From contig NZ_CP089301.1 of NCBI RefSeq assembly GCF_021227995.1, positions 1,550,001-1,614,000 of the forward strand: a stretch of 64,000 nt of DNA. The letters are read 5' to 3'. This DNA comes from Novosphingobium kaempferiae. GTDB taxonomy: Bacteria > Pseudomonadota > Alphaproteobacteria > Sphingomonadales > Sphingomonadaceae. A program made the position numbers and the translations under genes. Shown here piece by piece: positions 53,861 to 62,250 of the stretch (position 1 is the stretch's first letter; each line of letters starts with the position of its first letter). The notes beneath the pieces are model-generated. The model saw nothing but the letters and a program-made list of their open reading frames with translations. It was not told where the DNA came from and made no database searches.

Positions 53861-55597
53861 ATGATCCTTTTTCTGCTGGCTTACCTGGGCGGTGTGCTGA
53901 CGATCATCAGCCCCTGCATCCTGCCTGTGCTGCCTTTCGTTTTCGCGCGCGCCGACAAACCGTTCCTGCGTAGCGGCCTGCCGTTGCTGCTGGGCATGGC
54001 GATGACCTTTGCCGCCGTCGCGACGCTGGCGGCGGTAGGGGGAGGATGGGCCGTCCAGGCGAATGCCTATGGCCGGATCGCGGCGCTGGCCGTGCTTGCG
54101 GCGTTCGGGTTGCTGCTGCTGTTTCCCTCCCTTGCCGATCGGGCGACGCGTCCGCTGGTGGCATTGGGAGGAAGATTGTCACAGTCCGCGGATCGGGCGG
54201 ATCACGGTGCGTCGAGTTTCCTCGCCTCGCTCCTGCTGGGCGTCGCCACCGGCTTGCTGTGGGCGCCCTGCGCGGGGCCGGTGCTCGGCCTCGTGCTCAC
54301 CGGGGCGGCTCTGCAGGGCGCAAGCGCGCATACGAGCCTGCTGCTGCTGGCTTACGCGGCAGGGGCGGCGACCTCGCTGGCGCTGGCCTTGCTGGTCGGC
54401 GGCAAGGTCTTCGCGGCGATGAAGCGCTCGATCGGCGTCGGAGAGCGTATCCGCAAGGTTCTGGGCGTCGCCGTCCTGGTTGGCGTCGCCGCGATCGCGC
54501 TGGGGCTGGACACCGGACTGCTGACCCGGCTTTCGCTGTCAGGCACGGCGCGTTTCGAACAGGGCCTGCTCGACCGGTTTCATCCTGACGACGCGGTGCC
54601 TTCGGCTGCCATGCGCAAAGGCGGGCAACTGGCCGACGAAGGTGCGTTCCCGTCGCTGGCGGGAGCGAACGAATGGATCAATTCGCAGCCGCTGACTCCG
54701 GCATCACTGCGCGGAAAGGTCGTGCTGGTCGATTTCTGGACTTACAGCTGCATCAACTGCTTGCGCTCGCTGCCCTATGTGCGGGCCTGGGCGGAGAAGT
54801 ACCGCGATCAGGGTCTGGTGGTGATCGGCGTCCATACGCCCGAGTTCGCGTTCGAGAAGGATCCTGCGAACGTCCGCAAGGCGGTGCGCGACCTCGGCAT
54901 CGCCTATCCGGTGGCGATCGACAACGACCATGGCATCTGGCGGGCATTTCGCAATCGCTATTGGCCCGCCCACTACTTCATCGATGGCAAGGGCCGCGTC
55001 CGCTACCACCACTTCGGCGAGGGCGACTATGCGCAGTCGGAGAGGGTGATCCAGCGCCTGCTGGCGGAAAACGGCAGCGCGGTGGGCGACGTCGGCACGG
55101 TCAACGTGTCGGCGGACGGTGCGGGAGCGGCTGCGGGGCAGAGGAAAGCGCGATCGCCCGAAACCTACCTCGGCTATGGCAAGGCGCTGCGGTTCGCCTC
55201 GCCGGGCGGTCTCGTTCGCGACGCCCGTCACGACTATGCCGCTCCTGCTTCCCAGCAGCGTGACGCGTGGGGCCTTGCCGGTACATGGACGGCCGGTCGC
55301 GAAAAGGCATCGCTCGATGCTGCGGGAGGACGCATCGTCTATCGCTTTCACGCGCGCGACGTGCATCTCGTGCTCGGCCCGGCACGCTCGGGGCAGCGGG
55401 TACGGTTCCGGGTGACCGTCGACGGCAAGGCGCCCGGCGCGGACCACGGGACCGATGTCGATCCGGGTGGCAACGGCGTGGTCGATGGCCAGCGGCTCTA
55501 CCAGTTGATCAGGATGCAGGGCGGCACGGCTGAGCGCACTTTCGCGATCGAGTTCCTCGACCCCGGAGTTCAGGCCTACGCATTCACGTTCGGCTGA
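53861..55597 (+). CDS. dipZ: DipZ-like CcdA-thioredoxin fusion protein
   Basis: 578-residue membrane protein. Residues 1-~215 form a CcdA-type electron conductor with about six helices (ISPCILPVLPFVFAR carrying one redox Cys; the second is in WAPCAGPVLG). Residues about 265-410 form a TlpA/thioredoxin-like domain with CINC at 297-300. The C-terminal ~170 residues resemble the DipZ carbohydrate-binding-like domain. It passes reducing power from the cytoplasm to periplasmic partners, plausibly MsrA/MsrB. It is divergent from msrA. The ATG at 53861 starts MILFLLAYLGG. Confidence 0.9.
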   Translation: MILFLLAYLGGVLTIISPCILPVLPFVFARADKPFLRSGLPLLLGMAMTFAAVATLAAVGGGWAVQANAYGRIAALAVLAAFGLLLLFPSLADRATRPLVALGGRLSQSADRADHGASSFLASLLLGVATGLLWAPCAGPVLGLVLTGAALQGASAHTSLLLLAYAAGAATSLALALLVGGKVFAAMKRSIGVGERIRKVLGVAVLVGVAAIALGLDTGLLTRLSLSGTARFEQGLLDRFHPDDAVPSAAMRKGGQLADEGAFPSLAGANEWINSQPLTPASLRGKVVLVDFWTYSCINCLRSLPYVRAWAEKYRDQGLVVIGVHTPEFAFEKDPANVRKAVRDLGIAYPVAIDNDHGIWRAFRNRYWPAHYFIDGKGRVRYHHFGEGDYAQSERVIQRLLAENGSAVGDVGTVNVSADGAGAAAGQRKARSPETYLGYGKALRFASPGGLVRDARHDYAAPASQQRDAWGLAGTWTAGREKASLDAAGGRIVYRFHARDVHLVLGPARSGQRVRFRVTVDGKAPGADHGTDVDPGGNGVVDGQRLYQLIRMQGGTAERTFAIEFLDPGVQAYAFTFG

Positions 55598-55600
55598 GGC

Positions 55601-55629
55601 GTGCCATCGGTCTGTGCGCACAATGGCAC
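55601..55629. promoter_or_regulatory. Nested dyad after dipZ
   Basis: GTGCCAT (55601-55607) and ATGGCAC (55623-55629) enclose the palindrome TGTGCGCACA (55613-55622). It lies just after the dipZ stop and 105 bp before the next gene, so it is either a hairpin terminator or an operator. Confidence 0.4.
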
Positions 55630-55733
55630 ATGGGCAACAAAACGTCATGGTAAGGTGACGCAACTAACGGTGCCACCTCGCTGTTTGTCCTTCCGAAAGC
55701 AGCCGATCTGGCTGACTGATAAGGAGGATTTCC

Positions 55734-56570
55734 ATGAGGGCACTGTACTTTGCGCCTATGGGCGCAATGGCGCTCGCTCTTGCCGCGCCGGCATTCGCTC
55801 AGGATAGCGATGCGGTCGATTGGAGCGGCCCGTATGTCGGCGGCTCGATTGGCTACACGTTCCAGAAGAGCGACAACAACGAGCATCTTCGCTTCGACAC
55901 CAATGCCGACGGCACCTTCAACGACACGGTCACGACGACCACCGGCGCGAACGCGTTCTCCCCGGGGACATGCGGCGGCGGGGCGCGTGGTTCGACACCG
56001 GCCAGCGGCTGCCGGGGCGACAAGGACGCGCTGAGCTGGATGGGCCATGTCGGCTACGACCGCCAGTTCGGCAGCATTGTGGCAGGCGTGGTCGCCGAAG
56101 CAGGTAAGACGTACATCGACGACGCGGTGAGCGAATACTCGACGACACCCGCATACTACACCATGCGCCGCCAGATCGACTGGAACGGCAACCTGCGCGC
56201 CCGACTGGGCGTGACCACGCGCAGCGGCATCATGCCCTACGTGACTGGCGGCCTGTCCTACGCCAAGGTGCAGAACAGCTTTGATACCAGCAACGGTGCG
56301 AACAGCTTCACCGAAGTGAACCGCAAGGAAGATGCCTGGGGCTGGAACGTCGGTGGCGGCGTGGAAGCCAAGGTCGCGCAGAACTTCTCTATCGGCGCGC
56401 GCTACCTCTATACCCGCTACAATGCCGACGATTATCGCGTCGATGTCGGTGCCGGCACCGCACCTGCGACCAATCCCTTCCGCATTACCCCCTCGGGCGG
56501 AGCCAGCATCAATCGTGGCGACAAGTTCGATACCCAGAGCGTGATGGTGACCAGCAGCTTCCGCTTCTGA
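55734..56570 (+). CDS. Outer membrane beta-barrel protein, Omp25/OmpA-like
   Basis: 278-residue exported protein: signal peptide 1-22 (ALALAAPAFAQ), then alternating beta strands (WSGPYVGGSIGYTFQ; VAEAGKTYIDD; GARYLYTRYN) and a terminal VTSSFRF ending in Phe, the usual outer-membrane insertion signal. It resembles the Omp25/Omp31 type of small barrels in alphaproteobacteria. A strong AAGGAGG site precedes the ATG. No ligand can be assigned. Confidence 0.85.
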   Translation: MRALYFAPMGAMALALAAPAFAQDSDAVDWSGPYVGGSIGYTFQKSDNNEHLRFDTNADGTFNDTVTTTTGANAFSPGTCGGGARGSTPASGCRGDKDALSWMGHVGYDRQFGSIVAGVVAEAGKTYIDDAVSEYSTTPAYYTMRRQIDWNGNLRARLGVTTRSGIMPYVTGGLSYAKVQNSFDTSNGANSFTEVNRKEDAWGWNVGGGVEAKVAQNFSIGARYLYTRYNADDYRVDVGAGTAPATNPFRITPSGGASINRGDKFDTQSVMVTSSFRF

Positions 56571-56595
56571 TCTGCTCGCTTCGAAGAAATGTCGT

Positions 56596-56615
56596 CGCGC
56601 CGGATTTCCGGCGCG
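56596..56615 (+). terminator. Hairpin after the barrel gene
   Basis: CGCGCCGG (56596-56603) pairs with CCGGCGCG (56608-56615) over ATTT, 26 bp after the stop. No T-run follows. The rest of the 289-bp gap to copC holds nothing convincing. Confidence 0.55.
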
Positions 56616-56859
56616 GCGGCTACAGAGATCTAATCATGGCGCAAAGTCAACCGCATCAGGACAGCAGCAACGTTTGCTGTAAATTGACATTTACCCATCA
56701 GGTGGAGCAACCGATGCTCATAAAAGCGGCAATTCTGCCAGCTTCGCGGTCGTCCGTCGGTGTCCTGCGGTGATGTCGGGATTATTTGCAGGAAGCGTAG
56801 AAGCGATGGGATGAAGCCGGCGAGACTGCGGATCACGTCAGGCTCGCCTGTTCCATCGG

Positions 56860-57237
56860 TCAGCGGACGGTGAAACCGTAGCTGCCTTCGATGCGGTGCT
56901 GGTCCGCCGCGACGGCATGCCAGGTGAGGACGTAGGTACCGGTGGGCAGGGGGCGGGGGAGCGTAGCGCTCAACGTCTTGCCCTTGGCCTTGGCAGCGAT
57001 GCCCTTGATCGGCATCGGCTTGTGGTCTGCCATGCCCGGCATGCCTGTCATGACGAGGTCGATGCCGGAAAGCGGCGCGACGAGGTCTTCGGAGAAGTTG
57101 AGGGTGATCGAGGTTGGCTTGGCGACCGCGGACTCGGCTGCGGGAGTCGCGCTCAGCAGCTTGGGGTGGGCGAACGCGGCGGAAGGCAGGGCGGCGAGCG
57201 TCATGCAGACGGTCGCGGCGAGGGCAGCAAAACGCAT
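56860..57237 (-). CDS. copC: CopC-family periplasmic copper-binding protein
   Basis: 125-residue CopC/YobA-like protein. Residues 1-23 are a signal peptide, and the mature protein begins at HPKLL with the N-terminal copper-ligand His. TLNFSEDLVAPLSG and VLTWHAVAADQHRIEGSYGF carry further conserved residues. CopC delivers or buffers Cu(II) in the periplasm. The partner CopD is not beside it. It is divergent from the Cnr-like genes across a 174-bp gap with a dyad. ATG at 57237 gives MRFAALAATV. Confidence 0.9.
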   Translation of the reverse strand: MRFAALAATVCMTLAALPSAAFAHPKLLSATPAAESAVAKPTSITLNFSEDLVAPLSGIDLVMTGMPGMADHKPMPIKGIAAKAKGKTLSATLPRPLPTGTYVLTWHAVAADQHRIEGSYGFTVR

Positions 57238-57256
57238 TGCGGGAACTCCTCTTCGA

Positions 57257-57279
57257 TCCGGACGACCATTTGGTCCGGA
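57257..57279. promoter_or_regulatory. Dyad upstream of copC
   Basis: TCCGGAC (57257-57263) and GTCCGGA (57273-57279) are perfect inverted arms with a 9-nt spacer, 20-42 nt upstream of the copC ATG. Could be an operator shared with the divergent cnr-like operon. Confidence 0.45.
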
Positions 57280-57411
57280 CTTGCATGAGGTCATACGCAG
57301 CACTTTTCGCGATCCCTCTTGTACCGTGAAAAAATTCCTGATGGATGAGGGAAGCAGGGTTCAGCCGCGTATCGAGGGCAGGCCGGATGTCTGCGTGAAA
57401 GGAGCGAAGGC

Positions 57412-57675
57412 TTGGAGGATCTCGACCGCATGTTCGCGCGATTGCGCGACGAACCGATGCCCGAGGCTTTCGGCGGGCTTGATGGTGGGGTGATCGCCGG
57501 GCTTGCGGCCGGGCGGGAGCGACTGGCTGGGCGCAGGACGCTGATGCTCGCCTGTGTCGTCGCTGCGGGTGTCGGCCTGTGGGGTGGCCTTGTGGGGCCG
57601 ATGCCTGCGCGGGCGCATGATCGGTCGTTGCTTGCCCTGCCCGCAACTGCGCCGTCGCACCTGCTGGGCTCATGA
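57412..57675 (+). CDS. CnrY-like membrane anti-sigma factor (inferred)
   Basis: 87-residue protein: a cytoplasmic N-terminus (about 1-40, MEDLDRMFARLRDEPMP), one transmembrane helix at about 43-62 (LMLACVVAAGVGLWGGLVG) and a short periplasmic tail. It overlaps the CnrX-like gene by 4 bp. Length, topology and position match CnrY, the small anti-sigma factor of cnrYXH, but sequence similarity is weak so the call rests on context. The start is TTG at 57412 with a purine-rich site; ATG at 57430 is an alternative. Confidence 0.7.
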   Translation: MEDLDRMFARLRDEPMPEAFGGLDGGVIAGLAAGRERLAGRRTLMLACVVAAGVGLWGGLVGPMPARAHDRSLLALPATAPSHLLGS

Positions 57676-58118
57676 GAGTTTCCGGAATGCATCGCTACGT
57701 CATCGTCGCGCTGGCAGCGTTCCTTGTGGCGCTGGGCGCGCTGTGGATCGGGCAGCGGGTACGAAGCGGTGAGCCCGAGGAAACGCGTATCCATGCCATC
57801 ATGCATCGCGAACTGGAGCTCGACGCCGATCAGGAGGCGAGGGTCGACGCGCTGGAGCGGGGTTTCGGGCAGCGTCGCGCGCAATTGGAAGGCGAACTGC
57901 GCGCCGCCAATGCCCGCCTCGCAACGGCCATTGTGCGCGAACATGCTTACGGTCCGGACGTGGAAAAGGCAGTCGACCAGTCGCACGTCGCCATGGGCGA
58001 ACTCCAGAAGGCGACGTTGCAGCATGTCTTCGCGATGCGCGGCGTCCTGCGGGCGGATCAGACCGACCGCTTCGACAAGGCGGTGGCCGAAGCGCTGACT
58101 TCTCCCACGGTGGATTGA
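57672..58118 (+). CDS. CnrX-like periplasmic metal sensor
   Basis: 148-residue protein anchored by an N-terminal helix (about 9-27), with a helical periplasmic domain. The metal site of CnrX, which in Cupriavidus uses His42, His46, Glu63, His119 and Met123, has matching residues here at His41, His45, Glu62, His118 and Met122 (HAIMHREL at 41-48, LQHVFAMRG at 116-124). It overlaps the CnrY-like gene and precedes the sigma gene by 6 bp. It probably binds metal and releases the sigma factor; which metal is not proven. Confidence 0.85.
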   Translation: MRVSGMHRYVIVALAAFLVALGALWIGQRVRSGEPEETRIHAIMHRELELDADQEARVDALERGFGQRRAQLEGELRAANARLATAIVREHAYGPDVEKAVDQSHVAMGELQKATLQHVFAMRGVLRADQTDRFDKAVAEALTSPTVD

Positions 58119-58124
58119 ACCGGC

Positions 58125-58697
58125 GTGGCCGGAACCGGACTGGAGATGGTGCCGAGCGAAGATGCGCGCGCCGTGTCGGCGGCGCTTGCCGGGCGGCAAG
58201 CCGGTTACGAGGCGCTGATGCGCGCCCATCGCGATGCCGTGTTCCGACTGGCGCGTGGCCACACCGGCAGCGAGGCGGATGCACTCGACGTCACTCAGGA
58301 GAGCTTCGTCGCCGCGTTTCTCGCGCTCCATCGCTATGATCCGGCGCGGCCGTTCCGGGCGTGGATCCTGCGCGTCGCGCTCAACAAGTGTCACGACTGG
58401 GCGCGCCGACGTGCGGTGCGGCGGTTGTTCGCGTTCGCCCTGCCGCTGGAAGAGGCGGGCGAGGTTGCTGACGATGGGCTCGGCCCCGAAGCCGTCCTTG
58501 CGTCCCGGCAGGAGGTCGCGCGCATCAATGCCGCCATCGCCGCGCTGCCTGCTGCATTGAAGGAACCGTTGCTGCTCTGCGCGATCGAGGGGCTGTCCCA
58601 GGACGAGGCGGGGGCGATCCTCGGCATCAGCCGCAAGGCGGTGGAGACGCGCATCTACCGCGCGCGCCAGAAATTGTCGCATCTGGTCGAGGGCTAG
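58125..58697 (+). CDS. CnrH-like ECF sigma factor
   Basis: 190-residue ECF sigma factor. Region 2 spans about 25-95 (MRAHRDAVFRLARGHTG, SFVAAFLALHRYDPARPFRAWI) and region 4 about 130-185 (EPLLLCAIEGLSQDEAGAIL, AVETRIYRARQKL). It is the third gene of the Y-X-H order and runs directly into copA (25 bp), so it probably drives the copAB genes and its own operon. No promoter motif could be assigned. Confidence 0.88.
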   Translation: MAGTGLEMVPSEDARAVSAALAGRQAGYEALMRAHRDAVFRLARGHTGSEADALDVTQESFVAAFLALHRYDPARPFRAWILRVALNKCHDWARRRAVRRLFAFALPLEEAGEVADDGLGPEAVLASRQEVARINAAIAALPAALKEPLLLCAIEGLSQDEAGAILGISRKAVETRIYRARQKLSHLVEG

Positions 58698-58722
58698 GCG
58701 CTTGGCCCGCGTATAGAGAGGC

Positions 58723-60561
58723 ATGTCGAAGTTCGATCCCGCCGCCGCCCCGATCCCCCGCCGCCGTCTGCTCGCCATGGGCGGGGCGCTTGCCGGAAGC
58801 CTCGGCGTGGCGGGCCTGTTCCCTGCCTGGGCACGGAGCGGTACGGCGGGCATCGCCCATGCCTCCCCTCATGCAACCGCAGGCTCGGGAGTGCTGTCCG
58901 GCGCTGCCATCGCCCTTCGCATCGGCGAAAGCCACTTCGCGACCGGCGGGCGATCCTCGCATGCGGTGACGGTCAACGGCACGCTGCCCGCGCCGCTGCT
59001 GCGCCTGCGCGAAGGGCAGACGGTGCGCATCGCCGTCACCAACACGCTTGCCGAACAGACCTCGATCCACTGGCACGGACTGCTGGTTCCGTTCCACATG
59101 GATGGCGTGCCCGGCGTGAGCTTCCCCGGCATCGACCCCGGCGAGACTTTTACCTACGAGTTCCCGCTGACCCATTCGGGCACGTTCTGGTATCACTCGC
59201 ACTCGGGCATGCAGGAGGCGGTCGGGCTCTACGGCCCCATCGTCATCGACCCCGCCGGACCTGATCCGCTGGCCTGCGAGCGCGAGCACGTCCTCGTGCT
59301 CAGCGACTGGAGCCCGATCCACCCGCACGAGCAGATGCGCCGCCTCAAGATGATGAGCGGCTACTTCAACCGCCAGAAGCAGGATCTGGCCGGGCTGCTG
59401 GCGGGCAAGGACCAGTCGCTGGCGGACCGCCTCGCCTGGGGGCAAATGCGCATGGATGCGACCGACATCTCCGACGTGACGGGCACGACCTACAGCTTCC
59501 TCGTCAACGGCCACGGCACCGCGGAGAACTGGACCGGCCTGTTCGCGCCGGGCGAGCGGGTGCGGCTGCGCGTCATCAACGCCTCGTCGATGACCAACTT
59601 CAACTTCCGCATTCCCGGCCTGCCGCTGAAGGTGGTCGCGGCGGACGGCAATCCGGTGCAGCCGGTCGAGACCGACGAAGTGCAGATCGCCATCGCCGAG
59701 ACCTACGACTTCATCGTCGAGCCGGGCGAGGTGGAAAGCTACGCCATCGTCGCCGAGGCGCTCGACCGTTCCGGGCAGGTCCGCGCCACGCTGGCACGGC
59801 GCATGGGGCTGGCGGCGGCGGTGCCTGAGATCCGCAGGCGCCCCGTCCTCACCATGCGCGACATGGGGATGGACATGTCCGGCATGGACATGGGGCAGGA
59901 CGGCGAGATCGACCTCAGCAAGCCCGCCAACGAGAGCATGGCCGGGCATTCGATGAAGATGCGCGACCCTGCGGTCGCGCCCACCGTGAAGATGGGGCCG
60001 GGCGTGGCGACGCTGTCGCCGATGCCGGTGGACAGGCTCGCCGACCGGCCGACCGGGCTGGAGGATGTCGATCACCGGGTGCTGACCTATGCCGAACTGC
60101 GCGCGCGCGATCCCAACCCCGATCCCCGCGTGCCGAGCCGGCAGATCGATGTCCACCTGACCGCGAACATGGAACGCTACATGTGGTCGATGGACGGCAC
60201 CGCGATGTCGGAGAACCCCGATCCGATCCCGTTCCGGCTGGGCGAGCGGGTGCGCGTAAACCTCGTCAACGACACGATGATGCCGCATCCGATCCACCTG
60301 CACGGCCACTTCTTCGAACTGGTGAGCGGCGAACCGGGGAATCGCCCGCGCAAGCACACCGTCAACGTGCTCCCCGGCGGCAAGGTATCGTTCGACCTGA
60401 CGGCGGACGGGGAGGGCGACTGGGCCTTCCATTGCCACATGCTGCTGCACATGCACGCCGGGATGATGCGCGTGGTCACGGTGCGGCGCGATGGCGAGCC
60501 CGAGGAACGCCATAGCGGCCACGAAGGCCATCAGGGCCATATGGGCGCGGGAGAAGGCTGA
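58723..60561 (+). CDS. copA: Copper resistance multicopper oxidase CopA
   Basis: 612-residue periplasmic multicopper oxidase exported by the Tat pathway (RRRLLAMGG at residues 13-21, then GALAGSLGVAGLF). The three cupredoxin domains hold HWHG, WYHSHSG, HPIHLHGHFFE and, at the end, CHMLLHMHAGM copper ligands. A Met-rich stretch (MGMDMSGMDMGQDG) lies near residue 385. It probably oxidises Cu(I) and binds copper. It overlaps copB by one base. Confidence 0.94.
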   Translation: MSKFDPAAAPIPRRRLLAMGGALAGSLGVAGLFPAWARSGTAGIAHASPHATAGSGVLSGAAIALRIGESHFATGGRSSHAVTVNGTLPAPLLRLREGQTVRIAVTNTLAEQTSIHWHGLLVPFHMDGVPGVSFPGIDPGETFTYEFPLTHSGTFWYHSHSGMQEAVGLYGPIVIDPAGPDPLACEREHVLVLSDWSPIHPHEQMRRLKMMSGYFNRQKQDLAGLLAGKDQSLADRLAWGQMRMDATDISDVTGTTYSFLVNGHGTAENWTGLFAPGERVRLRVINASSMTNFNFRIPGLPLKVVAADGNPVQPVETDEVQIAIAETYDFIVEPGEVESYAIVAEALDRSGQVRATLARRMGLAAAVPEIRRRPVLTMRDMGMDMSGMDMGQDGEIDLSKPANESMAGHSMKMRDPAVAPTVKMGPGVATLSPMPVDRLADRPTGLEDVDHRVLTYAELRARDPNPDPRVPSRQIDVHLTANMERYMWSMDGTAMSENPDPIPFRLGERVRVNLVNDTMMPHPIHLHGHFFELVSGEPGNRPRKHTVNVLPGGKVSFDLTADGEGDWAFHCHMLLHMHAGMMRVVTVRRDGEPEERHSGHEGHQGHMGAGEG

Positions 60562-61535
60562 TGGCGCCGACGCTTTCCCGTCTCATTCTCGCGCCGCTGC
60601 TGGTCTCGACGATGCCTTTCGCTGCCTGCGCGCAGGAAGCCTCGGCTGCCGCGACGCACGACCATTCGAGCATGGACCACTCGATGCACGGCATGGAGAT
60701 GCCTGCGCAGGAAATGCCTCAACCAACGGCTACCCCCGTGATGGACCATTCCGCACACGCGGGTCACGCGACGTCCGAAGCCACCGTGTCCGACCAGCCG
60801 GGCGATGCACCGCCCCCTCCGGTCCCGACCGACCACCCCGCCGACCGCATCTTTGCGCCCGACCGCATGGCCGCGTCGCGCAAGGCGATGATCGGCGAGA
60901 TGCGCTTCAGCACTTTCGCGCTGCAGGTCGATCAACTGGAATACCGCGCGGCCAAGGGGCGCGACGGCTCCGGTTGGGACGCACAGGCGTGGTACGGCGG
61001 CGACATCGATCGCGTGGTGCTCGCCAGCGAGGGCGAGGGCAGCTTCGGCGAACGAGCCGAGCGCATCGAACTGGCGGGCTACTGGCGCCACGCACTCGAT
61101 CCGTGGTTCAACCTGCAACTGGGCGTGCGGCACGACTTCCGCCCCGACCCGCAGCGCACCTACGCCCTTATCGGCATCGAGGGGCTTGCGCCCTACTGGT
61201 TCGAGGTGAGCGGCCAAGTGCTCGTCTCGGACAAGGGCGACACCCACGCGCGGGGCAAGGCCGCCTACCAGCAGCGCATCACCCGCACGCTGGTGGTCGA
61301 GCCCGAGGCGGAAGTGGACTTCGCCTTTCAGGACGTGCCCGATCTCAGCGTCGGCTCCGGCTTCGAGCGCCTCGAACTCGGCGCCCGCCTGCGCTACGAC
61401 CGCAACCGTTCGCTGGCGCCCTATGTGGGCGTCCACTGGGAGCGCAAGCTCGGCCAGACCGCCCGCCTGGCGCGGGCGGCAGGCGACGATGCCTCGGGCG
61501 TATCCGCCGTCGTCGGCGTGCGCGCCATGTTCTGA
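60561..61535 (+). CDS. copB: Outer membrane copper resistance protein CopB
   Basis: 324-residue CopB: signal peptide about 1-25, then a His/Met-rich metal-binding stretch (HDHSSMDHSMHGMEMP and MDHSAHAGH) of about 60 residues, and a beta-barrel domain at about 110-324 ending VGVRAMF. Coupled to copA. It probably sequesters or moves copper at the outer membrane. The C-terminal Phe suits barrel insertion. Confidence 0.92.
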   Translation: MAPTLSRLILAPLLVSTMPFAACAQEASAAATHDHSSMDHSMHGMEMPAQEMPQPTATPVMDHSAHAGHATSEATVSDQPGDAPPPPVPTDHPADRIFAPDRMAASRKAMIGEMRFSTFALQVDQLEYRAAKGRDGSGWDAQAWYGGDIDRVVLASEGEGSFGERAERIELAGYWRHALDPWFNLQLGVRHDFRPDPQRTYALIGIEGLAPYWFEVSGQVLVSDKGDTHARGKAAYQQRITRTLVVEPEAEVDFAFQDVPDLSVGSGFERLELGARLRYDRNRSLAPYVGVHWERKLGQTARLARAAGDDASGVSAVVGVRAMF

Positions 61536-61539
61536 CGGG

Positions 61540-62073
61540 TCAGATCGAGCGGCGAGGGTCGCTGCCGTCCCAACGGTCCGCCTCGCCCTTTATCATGCCG
61601 AACAGTTCTACCATCGGCGGCAGCGGCGCGATCACCTCCACCAGCGGGCTGAGCCCGTCGCGTGCGGTGTCGAGGTAGGCGAAGCGCGACAGGGGAAGGC
61701 GGCCTTCCAGCAGCACCGGCACGCCGTCTGCGCGGGCTTGCGCCAGCGTGGCCTTGTAATCGTCGATCCAGGTGCCGTAGTGGTGGACGCCGCTCTTACC
61801 GCTTTCGAGGAAATCGCGGTAGGTAGACGCCGCGATGCCGGGCTGGATCAGTTCGATCATGGTGTCGCCGCTGTAGCTGATGGAGACGCCGCCGAAGATC
61901 GGCTCGTCCAGCGGCGCGGCCTTGTCGGCGACGGAGAGTTCCTCGAAGGGCAGGGGGATCGGGAAGTCGTAGAACGGGCCGACGCCCATGTTCCGCGTCC
62001 AGTGCTCGACAGCCTCGTCGAGATCGGGGACGACGTAGGCGATCTGGAAAATCCGGCCATAGATGCGGCTCAT
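61540..62073 (-). CDS. VOC (glyoxalase/dioxygenase) superfamily protein
   Basis: 177-residue VOC-fold protein (IFQIAYVVPDLDEAVEHWTRNMGVGPFY start; SYSGDTMIELIQPG; GVHHYGTWIDDYKATLAQA). The likely metal ligands are Glu in MIELIQ and His in VHHYG. The ATG at 62073 (MSRIYGRIFQ) is the family start. It diverges from the Rieske oxygenases and may serve the same catabolic route; substrate unknown. Confidence 0.82.
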   Translation of the reverse strand: MSRIYGRIFQIAYVVPDLDEAVEHWTRNMGVGPFYDFPIPLPFEELSVADKAAPLDEPIFGGVSISYSGDTMIELIQPGIAASTYRDFLESGKSGVHHYGTWIDDYKATLAQARADGVPVLLEGRLPLSRFAYLDTARDGLSPLVEVIAPLPPMVELFGMIKGEADRWDGSDPRRSI

Positions 62074-62250
62074 TTCGGTCACTCTCCCGCTATGGCGCGC
62101 CCCCGCGTCATGTCGGCGCGGGTGTTCGCGATCCTGCTTGAAAAACATTCATGACTGTTTTCTACTGAATGTCCACCCCGAGGGTGAGTCGGCCATAGAG
62201 ACGACCATCCGGTGGACCCCAGAGGAGAGGCCTGGAGAGGTAAGAGCACC

